From NCBI GenBank assembly GCA_023144585.1, contig JAGLFI010000077.1:1-6032 (forward strand): a stretch of DNA of 6,032 nt. The letters are read 5' to 3'. The position numbers and the translations under genes were made by a program. The notes under the pieces are model-generated. The model was given only the letters and a program-made list of their open reading frames with translations. It was not told the DNA's origin and searched no databases. Source of the DNA: Desulfobacula sp. GTDB taxonomy: Bacteria > Desulfobacterota > Desulfobacteria > Desulfobacterales > Desulfobacteraceae. Below, in pieces: positions 1 through 6,032 of this stretch. How positions within the stretch are numbered: the first letter of the stretch is position 1; each line of letters opens with the position of its first letter.

Positions 1-290
1 CTTTCCACCCAGGGCAGCCGTTCTTTGATCCGTTTAAGGATTTTTACAAGTCTTTTCTGGGGAATGATCATGGCATCCCCGTCACAGATGAACAGCCGGT
101 TCTGTCTTAGGCAGTGAGTTTTTGCAAATTCGATATCTTCAAAAATGATATCATCTTTTTTTATATTAAACCGTTTTTCCCTGAATGTACCACAGAATGT
201 ACATTTATTATGAGAACAGCCTAAAGTGACCTGTAATAAAATACTATTGGCCTCACTTGGCGGCCTTATCATCATACCTTCATAATGCAT
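1..290 (-). CDS. Radical SAM protein, N-terminal part (runs off the left edge)
   Basis: The reverse strand translates without a stop from ATG at 290-288 to the window edge (96 codons). The protein begins MHYEGMMIRPPSEANS and reaches VTLGCSHNKCTFC at about residues 21-33, where Cys25, Cys30 and Cys33 form a CX4CX2C motif, the expected ligands of a 4Fe-4S cluster that cleaves S-adenosylmethionine. FICDGDA at about 67-73 looks like the next strand of the radical SAM barrel. The spacing differs from the usual CX3CX2C, but as I recall GCxHNxCxFC is typical of one uncharacterised COG1032-like group, so it is probably native rather than damage. An AAGGA ribosome site lies 10 bases before the chosen ATG. 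An in-frame TTG at 320-318 would add ten residues but has no better site. The substrate is unknown and the C-terminal part is missing. The gene is divergent from the transporter gene. Family call is fairly secure; function is not. Confidence 0.78.
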   Translation of the reverse strand, partial: MHYEGMMIRPPSEANSILLQVTLGCSHNKCTFCGTFREKRFNIKKDDIIFEDIEFAKTHCLRQNRLFICDGDAMIIPQKRLVKILKRIKERLPWVE

Positions 291-309
291 ATGGCTAAAT
301 TCCTTAAAA

Positions 310-340
310 TTTAAAGCCAATTAATAACAGGTATTGTCAA
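310..340 (-). promoter_or_regulatory. Possible promoter of the divergent radical SAM gene
   Basis: On the minus strand a perfect TTGACA (340-335) is followed after 19 bases by TTTAAA (315-310), which matches four of six -10 positions. The AAGGA ribosome site lies at 305-301 and the ATG at 290. The spacing is long and the -10 weak, so this is only a candidate. The rest of 291-505 shows no second convincing promoter for the plus-strand transporter and no gene. Confidence 0.25.
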
Positions 341-490
341 AAAATTCAATCTGTTGATTTGGATCAAAGCCTCTTTTTCCAAACTATTTAATGGAGATGG
401 CTCACAAGGTTTTTAAACCGCAAGATTCGGGTGGCTAAATTTATAAATTTGGTTTATTTACTGGTTTATTATTTGGGATTGCTTTATGAA

Positions 491-496
491 AAAGGA
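491..496 (+). promoter_or_regulatory. Ribosome binding site that sets the transporter start
   Basis: AAAGGA lies 9 bases before ATG 506. The longer reading from GTG 431 has no purine-rich site at a useful distance, so this site favours the ATG at 506 as the true start. Confidence 0.6.
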
Positions 497-505
497 AAAC
501 AGGGA

Positions 506-1411
506 ATGAAAAATATGAATCAGGTTATGGGGGCCGGACTATGGTTCCTCATCGTTATTCTTTCGATTATCTGGGGGGCATCTTTTTTCTTTGTAGAGAT
601 TGCAATAGAAAGGATGACGCCCTTGACTATTGTGTTATACCGGGTGGGATTTGCTTCCTTTTTTTTGTTGGGATTTGTCTGGTTTACCGGTCGAAAAATG
701 CCAAAGAATCTTGGCATCTGGGAGGCATTCCTGGCCATTGGCCTGCTGAACAACGTCATCCCCTTTAGCCTCATCACATGGGGGCAGCAACATATTGATT
801 CAAGTCTGGCATCTATTTTAAATGCGACTACCCCTGTTTTCAGTGTGATTCTTGCCCATTTTTTAACAAAAGACGAACCGTTGACAAAGAACAGATTGAC
901 AGGTGTTTTGTTCGGATGGATGGGCGTGGCCGTTCTGATTGGCATAGAAGCCTTAAGCGGTGTTGGAATGAAGATCGCGGGCCAAGCTGCTGTGCTGGGG
1001 GCAGCTATCCTCTATGCATTTGCAGCTATTTTTGGTCGCAGGTTTAAAGATATTGATCCTGTGGTTGTGGCCGCAGGCATGCTGACAGGTTCCTTCATTA
1101 TCATGATTCCTCTGGCATTTATAATGGGACAGCCCCTGGCACTTAATCCTACGCCAGTGACATGGACTGCGCTTTTCGGGCTTTCCGCCATTTCAACAGC
1201 ACTGGCATATATTATCTATTTTCATGTACTGTCCAGAGCAGGTGCGACCAATATTTTGTTGGTAACTTTTTTAATTCCTGTGAGTGCCATCCTTTTAGGC
1301 ATGATGGTGCTTGGCGAAACTCCGGGATGGAATGTTTTTGCCGGAATGGGGTTGATTTTTATGGGATTGATCTTTATTGACGGACGGCTGTTAAAAAGAA
1401 TTAAAAAATAA
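506..1411 (+). CDS. EamA/DMT-superfamily membrane transporter
   Basis: An inner-membrane permease of the drug/metabolite transporter superfamily, 301 residues, close to the family's usual 290-310. It has two tandem EamA repeats (about residues 12-150 and 160-295), giving about ten hydrophobic helices. Family signatures seen are WGASFF at 23-28 near the start of helix 1, LNATTPVF at 105-112 at the end of repeat one, and in repeat two STALAYIIYFHVLSRAGA followed by a proline-containing helix and LGE. The C-terminus is basic (LLKRIKK), consistent with a cytoplasmic end. The start is placed at ATG 506 because of the AAAGGA site and because family members begin shortly before WGxSF. An in-frame GTG at 431 would add 25 residues including a hydrophobic stretch. 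Members export amino acids, metabolites or drugs, and the substrate cannot be read from the sequence. It is probably transcribed alone: divergent to its left, and 138 bases from htpG on its right. I see no clear terminator after it. Confidence 0.88.
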   Translation: MKNMNQVMGAGLWFLIVILSIIWGASFFFVEIAIERMTPLTIVLYRVGFASFFLLGFVWFTGRKMPKNLGIWEAFLAIGLLNNVIPFSLITWGQQHIDSSLASILNATTPVFSVILAHFLTKDEPLTKNRLTGVLFGWMGVAVLIGIEALSGVGMKIAGQAAVLGAAILYAFAAIFGRRFKDIDPVVVAAGMLTGSFIIMIPLAFIMGQPLALNPTPVTWTALFGLSAISTALAYIIYFHVLSRAGATNILLVTFLIPVSAILLGMMVLGETPGWNVFAGMGLIFMGLIFIDGRLLKRIKK

Positions 1412-1471
1412 TGGTTCTTAAAAAGCTATTTTATTGACGCTGAAATTGCCAACTGGATATTTGGGACATGC

Positions 1472-1500
1472 CTTGACATTTTGATTTTTGCTACAATTAT
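1472..1500 (+). promoter_or_regulatory. Candidate htpG promoter (heat-shock-like or extended -10)
   Basis: Two elements overlap. CTTGACA at 1472-1478 contains a perfect TTGACA. TGCTACAAT at 1489-1497 is an extended -10 (TGn followed by five of six matches to TATAAT). The gap between TTGACA and TACAAT is only 13 bases, too short for a standard sigma-70 pair. It is close to the spacing of sigma-32 heat-shock promoters, whose -35 is CTTGAA; the -10 fit to CCCCATnT is partial (CTACAATT). A sigma-70 reading with TTGACA, 16 bases and AATTAT (1495-1500) is also possible. A weaker pair, TTGACG (1434-1439) with GATATT (1456-1461), lies upstream. No CIRCE sequence is present. Transcription would start near 1503-1507, leaving a leader of about 45 bases. 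Confidence 0.42.
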
Positions 1501-1525
1501 TAAAAAATAATTTATTTTAATAATT
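1495..1525. repeat. Perfect 11-bp A/T-only inverted repeat in the htpG leader
   Basis: The left arm AATTATTAAAA (1495-1505) is the exact reverse complement of the right arm TTTTAATAATT (1515-1525), separated by 9 bases. The left arm overlaps the candidate -10 and start point, and the right arm ends 13 bases before the CAGGAG ribosome site. The placement suits a repressor operator. If transcription starts upstream of 1495, it would instead be a weak hairpin in the messenger. It is A/T only in an A/T-rich stretch, so chance is a real alternative. Confidence 0.5.
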
Positions 1526-1549
1526 AAAAAACAAAAAACAGGAGTAAAC

Positions 1550-3472
1550 ATGGGAACAAAAAAAACACGTAAATTTAAAACCGAGGTGCAGCAGCTCTTG
1601 CACCTGATTATTAATTCTTTGTATTCCAACAGGGAAATATTTGTACGGGAGCTAATTTCAAATGCGTCTGATGCCATTGACAAGGCAAAATTCAAAGAGC
1701 AGACTGAGCCGGATCTGTTTGCCGATGATAATGACTATCATATTCGGTTATCTTTGGATGCTGAAAATAAAACGTTTCAGGTAACTGATAATGGTATCGG
1801 AATGACCTTTGATGAGGTCAATGATAATATCGGGACCATTGCCCAGTCAGGGACGGCTGCATTTATGGAAGCCGTGGAAAAATCAAAAAAAGAAAATATA
1901 CTCTCACCTGAACTGATCGGCCAGTTTGGTGTCGGGTTTTACTCGTCATTTATTGTTGCCGACAAGGTCAGGCTTGATACAAAGGCACCGGGTGAGGATC
2001 AGGGTGTCAAATGGGAATCGGACGGCAGGGGATCTTATACGGTTCAGGAGATTGAGAAAGAAAATCGCGGAACTACCATTACGCTTTTTTTGAAAGATCC
2101 AGAAGACGGGGATCAGGATTTTACAGAAGAATACACGATTCAGCATATTGTGAAAAAACATTCTGACTTTGTGACCTATCCTGTCATCATGAATGTTGAA
2201 AAAAGTGAACCCATTCCTGAAAACGAAATCATTAAAGATTCAGAAGGCAAACCCATTGGCGATACCTTCAGAAAAATCAAAAAAGATGAAACCTTGAATT
2301 CCAGAAAAGCGATCTGGTCAAAATCCAAAGATGATGTGACCGATGAAGAGCATGAGGAGTTTTACAAACATATCAGCCATAACTGGGATAAACCTTTGGA
2401 AATCATCCATAAAAAATTCGAGGGAGTAACTGAATACGATATCCTGATGTATCTGCCTTCCAAGGCACCCATGGATCTGTTCAGGCCGGAAAGAAAGCAT
2501 GGGATGCAGCTGTATTGCAAGCGGGTATTTATCATGGATGACTGCAAGGAACTTTTGCCGGAATATTTTGGATTTGTTCAGGGTGTGGTGGATGCACCGG
2601 ATCTAAATCTTAATGTTAGCCGTGAGATTCTCCAGGAAGATCGTCTGGTCAGAAATATTAAGAAAAATCTTGTTAAACAGATTTTTTCCGTGCTGGAAGG
2701 CATGGAAAAAGAAAAGTACGAAGAATTTTTTGATGAGTTTGGCCAGGCCCTGAAAGCCGGTATCCCAACAGATTTTGGAAACAAGGAAAGACTGGCATCT
2801 CTTTTAAGATACAAGACTACCAAGTCGGATGGCAAATATGTCACCCTGGACGACTATATTGAAAACATGAAAGAAGACCAGAAAGAGATTTATTATCTCA
2901 CGGGTGAAAATTTGACGTCTTTAATGAACTCTCCGTTGCTTGAGTCCTTGAAGGCAAAGGATTACGAAGTCATTCTAATGATAGATCCCATTGATGAATG
3001 GGTTACCCAGTCCCTGCCCGAGTACAAAGAAAAGAAACTTAAGAGTGCGGAAAAAGGGGATCTTGATCTTGAGAAAGTGGATGATGAGAAAAAGAATGAA
3101 TATTCAGCACTCTTATCTTTTCTTAAAGGAAAACTTGAGAAAAAGGTTAAAGATGTGGTGGTATCCAACCGGCTTAAAGATTCTGTTTCATGTCTGTCTG
3201 GTGATGATTACGGCATGAGTGCTTATATGGAAAAAATCATGAAAGCATCGGGTCAGAAAACACCGGAACAAAAAAGGGTGATGGAAGTCAATCTGGGCCA
3301 TCCTGTTCTGAGCAAAATGAAAGAAATATTTGAAACTGACACCACCAACCCGGTTTTAAAAAATTATAGTGATCTTCTGTTTGATATTGCCGTCATCAGT
3401 GAAGGCGGCAAACTGGATAATCCTTCAAGATTTTCCAAACAACTGGGAGACCTTATGACCAAAGCAATATGA
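1550..3472 (+). CDS. htpG: Chaperone HtpG (bacterial Hsp90)
   Basis: A cytoplasmic ATP-dependent dimeric chaperone that remodels client proteins together with the DnaK system; 640 residues against 624 in E. coli. The N-terminal GHKL ATPase domain (about 1-230) shows all expected motifs: Glu34, Asn38 and Asp41 in ELISNASDA, Asp80 and Gly84 in [14 protein letters not shown] at 96-103, and the lid glycines in GQFGVGFYS at 125-133. The middle domain carries Arg358 in NVSREILQ, the arginine that contacts the ATP gamma-phosphate. The C-terminal dimerisation domain includes the exposed client-binding helix AYMEKIMKA, with Met560 and Met564. As in bacterial Hsp90, there is no C-terminal MEEVD. The start is supported by CAGGAG (1539-1544) 5 bases before the ATG. 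It is first in a compact gene cluster, and its TGA overlaps the next start as ATGA. The promoter candidate and inverted repeat upstream suggest stress control. It appears intact with no unusual changes. Confidence 0.98.
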   Translation: MGTKKTRKFKTEVQQLLHLIINSLYSNREIFVRELISNASDAIDKAKFKEQTEPDLFADDNDYHIRLSLDAENKTFQVTDNGIGMTFDEVNDNIGTIAQSGTAAFMEAVEKSKKENILSPELIGQFGVGFYSSFIVADKVRLDTKAPGEDQGVKWESDGRGSYTVQEIEKENRGTTITLFLKDPEDGDQDFTEEYTIQHIVKKHSDFVTYPVIMNVEKSEPIPENEIIKDSEGKPIGDTFRKIKKDETLNSRKAIWSKSKDDVTDEEHEEFYKHISHNWDKPLEIIHKKFEGVTEYDILMYLPSKAPMDLFRPERKHGMQLYCKRVFIMDDCKELLPEYFGFVQGVVDAPDLNLNVSREILQEDRLVRNIKKNLVKQIFSVLEGMEKEKYEEFFDEFGQALKAGIPTDFGNKERLASLLRYKTTKSDGKYVTLDDYIENMKEDQKEIYYLTGENLTSLMNSPLLESLKAKDYEVILMIDPIDEWVTQSLPEYKEKKLKSAEKGDLDLEKVDDEKKNEYSALLSFLKGKLEKKVKDVVVSNRLKDSVSCLSGDDYGMSAYMEKIMKASGQKTPEQKRVMEVNLGHPVLSKMKEIFETDTTNPVLKNYSDLLFDIAVISEGGKLDNPSRFSKQLGDLMTKAI

Positions 3473-4809
3473 TCGTTTTCCTTGAAACCCTTGGATGTTC
3501 AAGGAACCAGGTTGACAGCGAAATCATGCTGGGAAAACTTGTTGGGGCAGGTCATACGATAACCCGTGACCCTTCTCTTGCCCGGGTGATTATCGTTAAT
3601 ACCTGCGGATTTATATCAACAGCCTCTGATGAGGCTGTTGATGTTATTTTGGAAATGGCAAAATTCAAGAAAACAGGTGTTTGCGAAAAGCTAATCGCTA
3701 GCGGATGTCTTGCCCAGCGGTATAAGGATGATAAGAACCTTGTGTTTACCTTGCCGGAAGTGGATGCCTTTTTAGGCACTGGTGCATGCGAGCAGATTGT
3801 GGAGGTCGTCGAGAGTAAGGAAATCAAAACCCTCACTCTTTTTCCTGACCCGAACAAAAGGCCGTTTCAGGACCTTTCTGATCTTTCCGGGCAAAGAGAG
3901 CTGATCACAGATCATTTTGCTTATATCAAAGTGTCGGAGGGGTGCAGCCGAAAGTGTACTTATTGTATTATTCCTCAGCTTCGCGGTACCCAGCGGTCAA
4001 GACCCGGGGATGATATTTGCAGGGAAGCCCGCAACCTAGTTTCCCGAGGTGTCAACGAGATTATCCTGACGGCTGAAAATACCACTGATTATGGTCAGGA
4101 TTTTCAGGATAAAACAGGGTTTGAATACGTTCTTACATCCCTGGCAGGTACCCTGAAAGAGGAGCATGCCTGGATACGGTTTTTATATACCCATTCCACC
4201 TCATTGACAGAGTCTGTCATAGAGGCTGTAAAAGAACATAAAAATATCTGTTCCTATTATGATGTCCCCATTCAGCACGCCTCTTCCAACATACTCAAAA
4301 AAATGGGACGGCCTTATACCACTGAAGATCTTTATACACTTTTTAAAACCATCAGAAAGATTGATCCTGATGCTGCTTTAAGAACAACCCTTATTGTGGG
4401 GTTCCCCGGGGAGTCTGAAGAGGATTTCAAGATATTGATGAAGTTGATTAAAGATATCAGGTTTGATCATTTGGGCGTATTCACTTATTCTGATTCAGAT
4501 GATCTTAAATCCCATCTTCTAAAAGACCATGTCCCACAAGAGGTTGCAGAAAAAAGACATGACACGATTATGGCAGCCCAGGCAATAATTTCAAAAACAC
4601 TGAATGAAAGATTATTGGGTAAAGTGTTTGAAGTCCTTGTTGAAGAAAATCCGGAACAGGGTGTGTACCTTGGCAGAACCATGTTTCAGGCTCCGGAGGT
4701 GGATGGGGTGACATTTATTTATGCCAATGGGCTTGAAATTGGTACCTTTGTTAATGTAAGAATTACCCAGGGCTTTGAATATGATATTGCCGGAGAAATT
4801 CAGGAGTAA
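3469..4809 (+). CDS. rimO: Ribosomal protein S12 methylthiotransferase RimO
   Basis: A radical SAM enzyme that adds a methylthio group to the beta-carbon of the conserved aspartate of ribosomal protein S12 (Asp88/89 in E. coli). It has 446 residues, near the usual 440. The N-terminal UPF0004 domain has its three cluster cysteines: Cys10 ([12 protein letters not shown]), Cys46 (NTCGF) and Cys80 (ASGCLAQR). The radical SAM domain has Cys159, Cys163 and Cys166 in CSRKCTYC (CX3CX2C), and a VGFPGE motif. The C-terminal TRAM domain contains [12 protein letters not shown], which favours RimO over the tRNA enzyme MiaB. At 202-209 it reads AENTTDYG where I would expect a QDT-type sequence, a mild variation. 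The ATG shares ATGA with the htpG stop and has no good ribosome site at normal distance; the nearest, GGGAGA at 3445-3450, is 18 bases away. It is therefore probably translated by reinitiation after htpG. A strong hairpin sits inside its first 200 bases. Confidence 0.95.
   Translation: MIVFLETLGCSRNQVDSEIMLGKLVGAGHTITRDPSLARVIIVNTCGFISTASDEAVDVILEMAKFKKTGVCEKLIASGCLAQRYKDDKNLVFTLPEVDAFLGTGACEQIVEVVESKEIKTLTLFPDPNKRPFQDLSDLSGQRELITDHFAYIKVSEGCSRKCTYCIIPQLRGTQRSRPGDDICREARNLVSRGVNEIILTAENTTDYGQDFQDKTGFEYVLTSLAGTLKEEHAWIRFLYTHSTSLTESVIEAVKEHKNICSYYDVPIQHASSNILKKMGRPYTTEDLYTLFKTIRKIDPDAALRTTLIVGFPGESEEDFKILMKLIKDIRFDHLGVFTYSDSDDLKSHLLKDHVPQEVAEKRHDTIMAAQAIISKTLNERLLGKVFEVLVEENPEQGVYLGRTMFQAPEVDGVTFIYANGLEIGTFVNVRITQGFEYDIAGEIQE
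3615..3642 (+). other. Perfect 12-bp stem, 4-base loop hairpin inside rimO
   Basis: ATCAACAGCCTC (3615-3626) is exactly complementary to GAGGCTGTTGAT (3631-3642) around a TGAT loop. A G-U and an A-U pair can extend it to 14 pairs, and GTTATTTT follows on the 3' side. It covers RimO codons of about 49-58 ([10 protein letters not shown]). The structure is seen directly. A role as partial terminator, processing site or 3' stabiliser of htpG messenger is inference, and the T-run is short for a full terminator. Confidence 0.55.
4801..4806 (+). promoter_or_regulatory. Ribosome binding site that sets the prenyl synthase start
   Basis: CAGGAG forms the last two sense codons of rimO and lies 7 bases before ATG 4814. 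An in-frame ATG at 4775 inside rimO would add 13 residues ([13 protein letters not shown]) with no ribosome site and no family counterpart, so 4814 is preferred. Confidence 0.75.
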
Positions 4810-4813
4810 TTGC

Positions 4814-5797
4814 ATGACAAAAGGGCTGAAACAAAAAATCCGTGAACAGGTGGCACCTGATTTCGAAAAAATTGAAGTTGCACTTGAGTATCATTTGAAT
4901 CCCAATGTGGAATTGGTGAGAGAGATTGCTTCCCACCTTCTTTTCAGTGGAGGCAAACGGTTAAGGCCGCTGTTGATGATTCACAGTGCCAGGCTTTGCG
5001 GTTATAATAACGGCTTTGAAATAGAGTTTTCCCTTATTTTTGAGTATCTTCATGCTGCTACCCTTTTGCATGATGATGTAGTGGATGAAGCAGACATCAG
5101 GCGTGGAAAAAAAGCGGCCCATACGAAATGGTCTGCTCCCAAAGTCGTGCTGACAGGTGATTTCCTTCTGGCCCTGTCCCTTGATATTGCAGCAAAAACA
5201 AAAGAACCTGATATCATCTCAGTCATTGCAAAAATTACCCGGGACATGGCTCAGGGAGAAATAGACCAGTTGGAGAAAAAAGGAAAGCTTGATCTTTCCG
5301 AAAAAAAATACCTCAAGATTATTGAAAGAAAAACAGCTGTTTTGATCCAGGGAGCCTGCCAAAGCGGTGCGATCCTTGCAAAAACCAACAAAGAAAAAGA
5401 AGATGCGCTGAGTCAATACGGGTTTCACCTGGGGATGGCCTTTCAGATGGCGGATGATCTTCTGGATTATACGGCAAGTGCCAAAGATTTAGGAAAAAAT
5501 CCAGGGGCTGATATGCGGGAGGGAAAGTTGACCCTGCCGCTGATCCACAGTCTTTCCAATGCATCCCTAAAGGATAAAGACTGGATGCAGGATGCCATTG
5601 CGGCAACAGAGTTCAACCCGGATCAGTTTAGAAAATTAAAAGAAAAATTATTTATATATAAAGGGATCGAATATACTAAGAATAGAGCTCAGGATCATGT
5701 GCAAAAAGCAAAGGTATGCCTGGATGGTTTTGACGATTGCCCATCCAAACAGATTCTGTGTCTGATCGCAGACTATTCCGTTGAAAGAAAGGTGTAA
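4814..5797 (+). CDS. ispB: Long-chain trans-polyprenyl diphosphate synthase (IspB type)
   Basis: An all-trans isoprenyl diphosphate synthase of 327 residues (E. coli IspB has 323). It condenses isopentenyl diphosphate onto an allylic primer to make the side chain of a quinone, in an anaerobe most likely menaquinone. Seen in order: GGKRLRP at 46-52 (diphosphate binding), the first aspartate-rich motif DDVVD at 87-91 followed by EADIRRG, and the second motif DDLLD at 214-218 after FQMA. Both motifs coordinate the magnesium ions. The fifth residue before the first motif is Ala82, and HAATLLH carries no bulky aromatic there, which by the known chain-length rule argues against a farnesyl or geranylgeranyl synthase and for a longer product (about C35-C50). 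The exact length cannot be read. It starts 4 bases after the rimO stop, so it is probably in the same transcript. Calling it octaprenyl-specific would go too far; polyprenyl synthetase is the safe name. Confidence 0.9.
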   Translation: MTKGLKQKIREQVAPDFEKIEVALEYHLNPNVELVREIASHLLFSGGKRLRPLLMIHSARLCGYNNGFEIEFSLIFEYLHAATLLHDDVVDEADIRRGKKAAHTKWSAPKVVLTGDFLLALSLDIAAKTKEPDIISVIAKITRDMAQGEIDQLEKKGKLDLSEKKYLKIIERKTAVLIQGACQSGAILAKTNKEKEDALSQYGFHLGMAFQMADDLLDYTASAKDLGKNPGADMREGKLTLPLIHSLSNASLKDKDWMQDAIAATEFNPDQFRKLKEKLFIYKGIEYTKNRAQDHVQKAKVCLDGFDDCPSKQILCLIADYSVERKV

Positions 5798-5802
5798 GAA
5801 GG

Positions 5803-6032
5803 ATGTTTAATAAAACGACCGTCATCAGATTCATTATTTTGTTCATCGCTATCATATTTATATGTGAACCATCATTCGCAGCTACCCGTTCTGACGTATT
5901 AACAGGTGTGACCACAGCCAGAAGAATGGTTATCAATCAAAATATCCAGCAGACTAAGCAGAAAGCAGTATCAGATGCATTAAAGATTGCCCTTCAAAAT
6001 GCTTTTGCAACACTGGTATCAAGACAGGTCTT
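5803..6032 (+). CDS. Secreted protein, possible FlgT-type N-terminal domain (runs off the right edge)
   Basis: An open frame of 76 codons continues past the window end. It starts 5 bases after the prenyl synthase stop. The ribosome site is probably AAGGTG (5789-5794), 8 bases before the ATG and inside the end of the previous gene; the nearer AAGAAGG touches the ATG and is too close. The protein starts MFNKTTVIRF, then has a hydrophobic core (about residues 8-20) and PSFA followed by ATRSD, a good signal-peptidase I site after about residue 26. The Cys at about 21 (IFICEP) does not make a lipobox. The mature part contains an amphipathic stretch, QQTKQKAVSDALKIALQNAF followed by ATLV, which resembles the N-terminal domain of flagellar assembly protein FlgT and other envelope proteins with an 'A..DAL..A...A...LV' helix. 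Secretion is well supported; the FlgT relation is tentative because most of the protein is missing. Confidence 0.6.
   Translation, partial: MFNKTTVIRFIILFIAIIFICEPSFAATRSDVLTGVTTARRMVINQNIQQTKQKAVSDALKIALQNAFATLVSRQV

Noticed and set aside
183..202. Direct repeat GAATGTAC, two copies 12 bases apart
   Set aside because: On the minus strand it encodes CTFCGTF around the radical SAM cysteines; the repeat follows from the repeated residues.
354..367. Short hairpin TTGAT-TTGG-ATCAA in the divergent intergenic region
   Set aside because: Only five pairs with no T-run and no link to a promoter; expected by chance.
391..438. Small open frame MEMAHKVFKPQDSGG before the transporter
   Set aside because: Only 15 codons, no ribosome site and no recognisable family; a leader peptide cannot be supported.
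520..945. Open frame of 141 codons on the minus strand opposite the transporter
   Set aside because: It lies wholly inside the well-supported EamA gene, has no ribosome site and no recognisable domain; it is a shadow frame.
1412..1440. Possible terminator after the transporter gene (TAAAA-AGCTA-TTTTA)
   Set aside because: Five A/T pairs only, with no G-C stem and no following T-run; not a credible intrinsic terminator.
2987..3002. CCCATT-GATG-AATGGG hairpin in htpG
   Set aside because: Six pairs only, within ordinary coding sequence; similar stems are expected several times in a window this size.
4403..4412. Ten-base G/C-rich palindrome TCCCCGGGGA in rimO
   Set aside because: It encodes the conserved VGFPGE motif of the radical SAM domain, so codon choice within a conserved motif explains it.
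5282..5299. GGAAAG-CTTGAT-CTTTCC hairpin in the prenyl synthase gene
   Set aside because: Six pairs with no position-related role; likely chance in a lysine-rich stretch.

Overview
The window reads as an ordinary bacterial chromosomal segment of moderate-to-low GC. It carries four complete genes, plus one gene cut by each edge. I see no IS element, tRNA, rRNA, CRISPR array, phage gene or pseudogene. HtpG, RimO, a long-chain trans-prenyltransferase and a secreted protein with a possible FlgT-type N-terminus suggest a Gram-negative with isoprenoid quinones. My best guess is a sulfate-reducing Desulfobacterota of the Desulfobacteraceae type. That guess rests on overall resemblance, not on any diagnostic base.

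Layout. Bases 1-290 (minus strand) hold the N-terminal part of a radical SAM protein with a CX4CX2C cluster motif. Bases 291-505 are a divergent intergenic region with a possible minus-strand promoter and no convincing gene. Bases 506-1411 encode a ten-helix EamA/DMT-type membrane transporter. Bases 1412-1549 are a leader region for htpG. It has a candidate promoter with both an extended -10 and a heat-shock-like spacing, overlapping a perfect 11-bp inverted repeat. From 1550 to the end the genes form a tight plus-strand cluster: htpG (Hsp90 chaperone), rimO (ribosomal protein S12 methylthiotransferase, sharing ATGA with the htpG stop), an ispB-type polyprenyl diphosphate synthase 4 bases after rimO, and a secreted protein starting 5 bases after that and running off the window.

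How the genes fit together. The four right-hand genes are packed closely enough to be one transcript led by htpG. Three are housekeeping functions with no common pathway: protein folding, ribosome modification and quinone side-chain synthesis. Co-transcription behind a chaperone promoter could link them to stress or growth state. A perfect 12-bp hairpin about 145 bases into rimO could separate htpG expression from that of the genes below it.

I did not find a new multi-gene system. The observations most worth a second look are the rimO hairpin and the promoter-overlapping inverted repeat before htpG.
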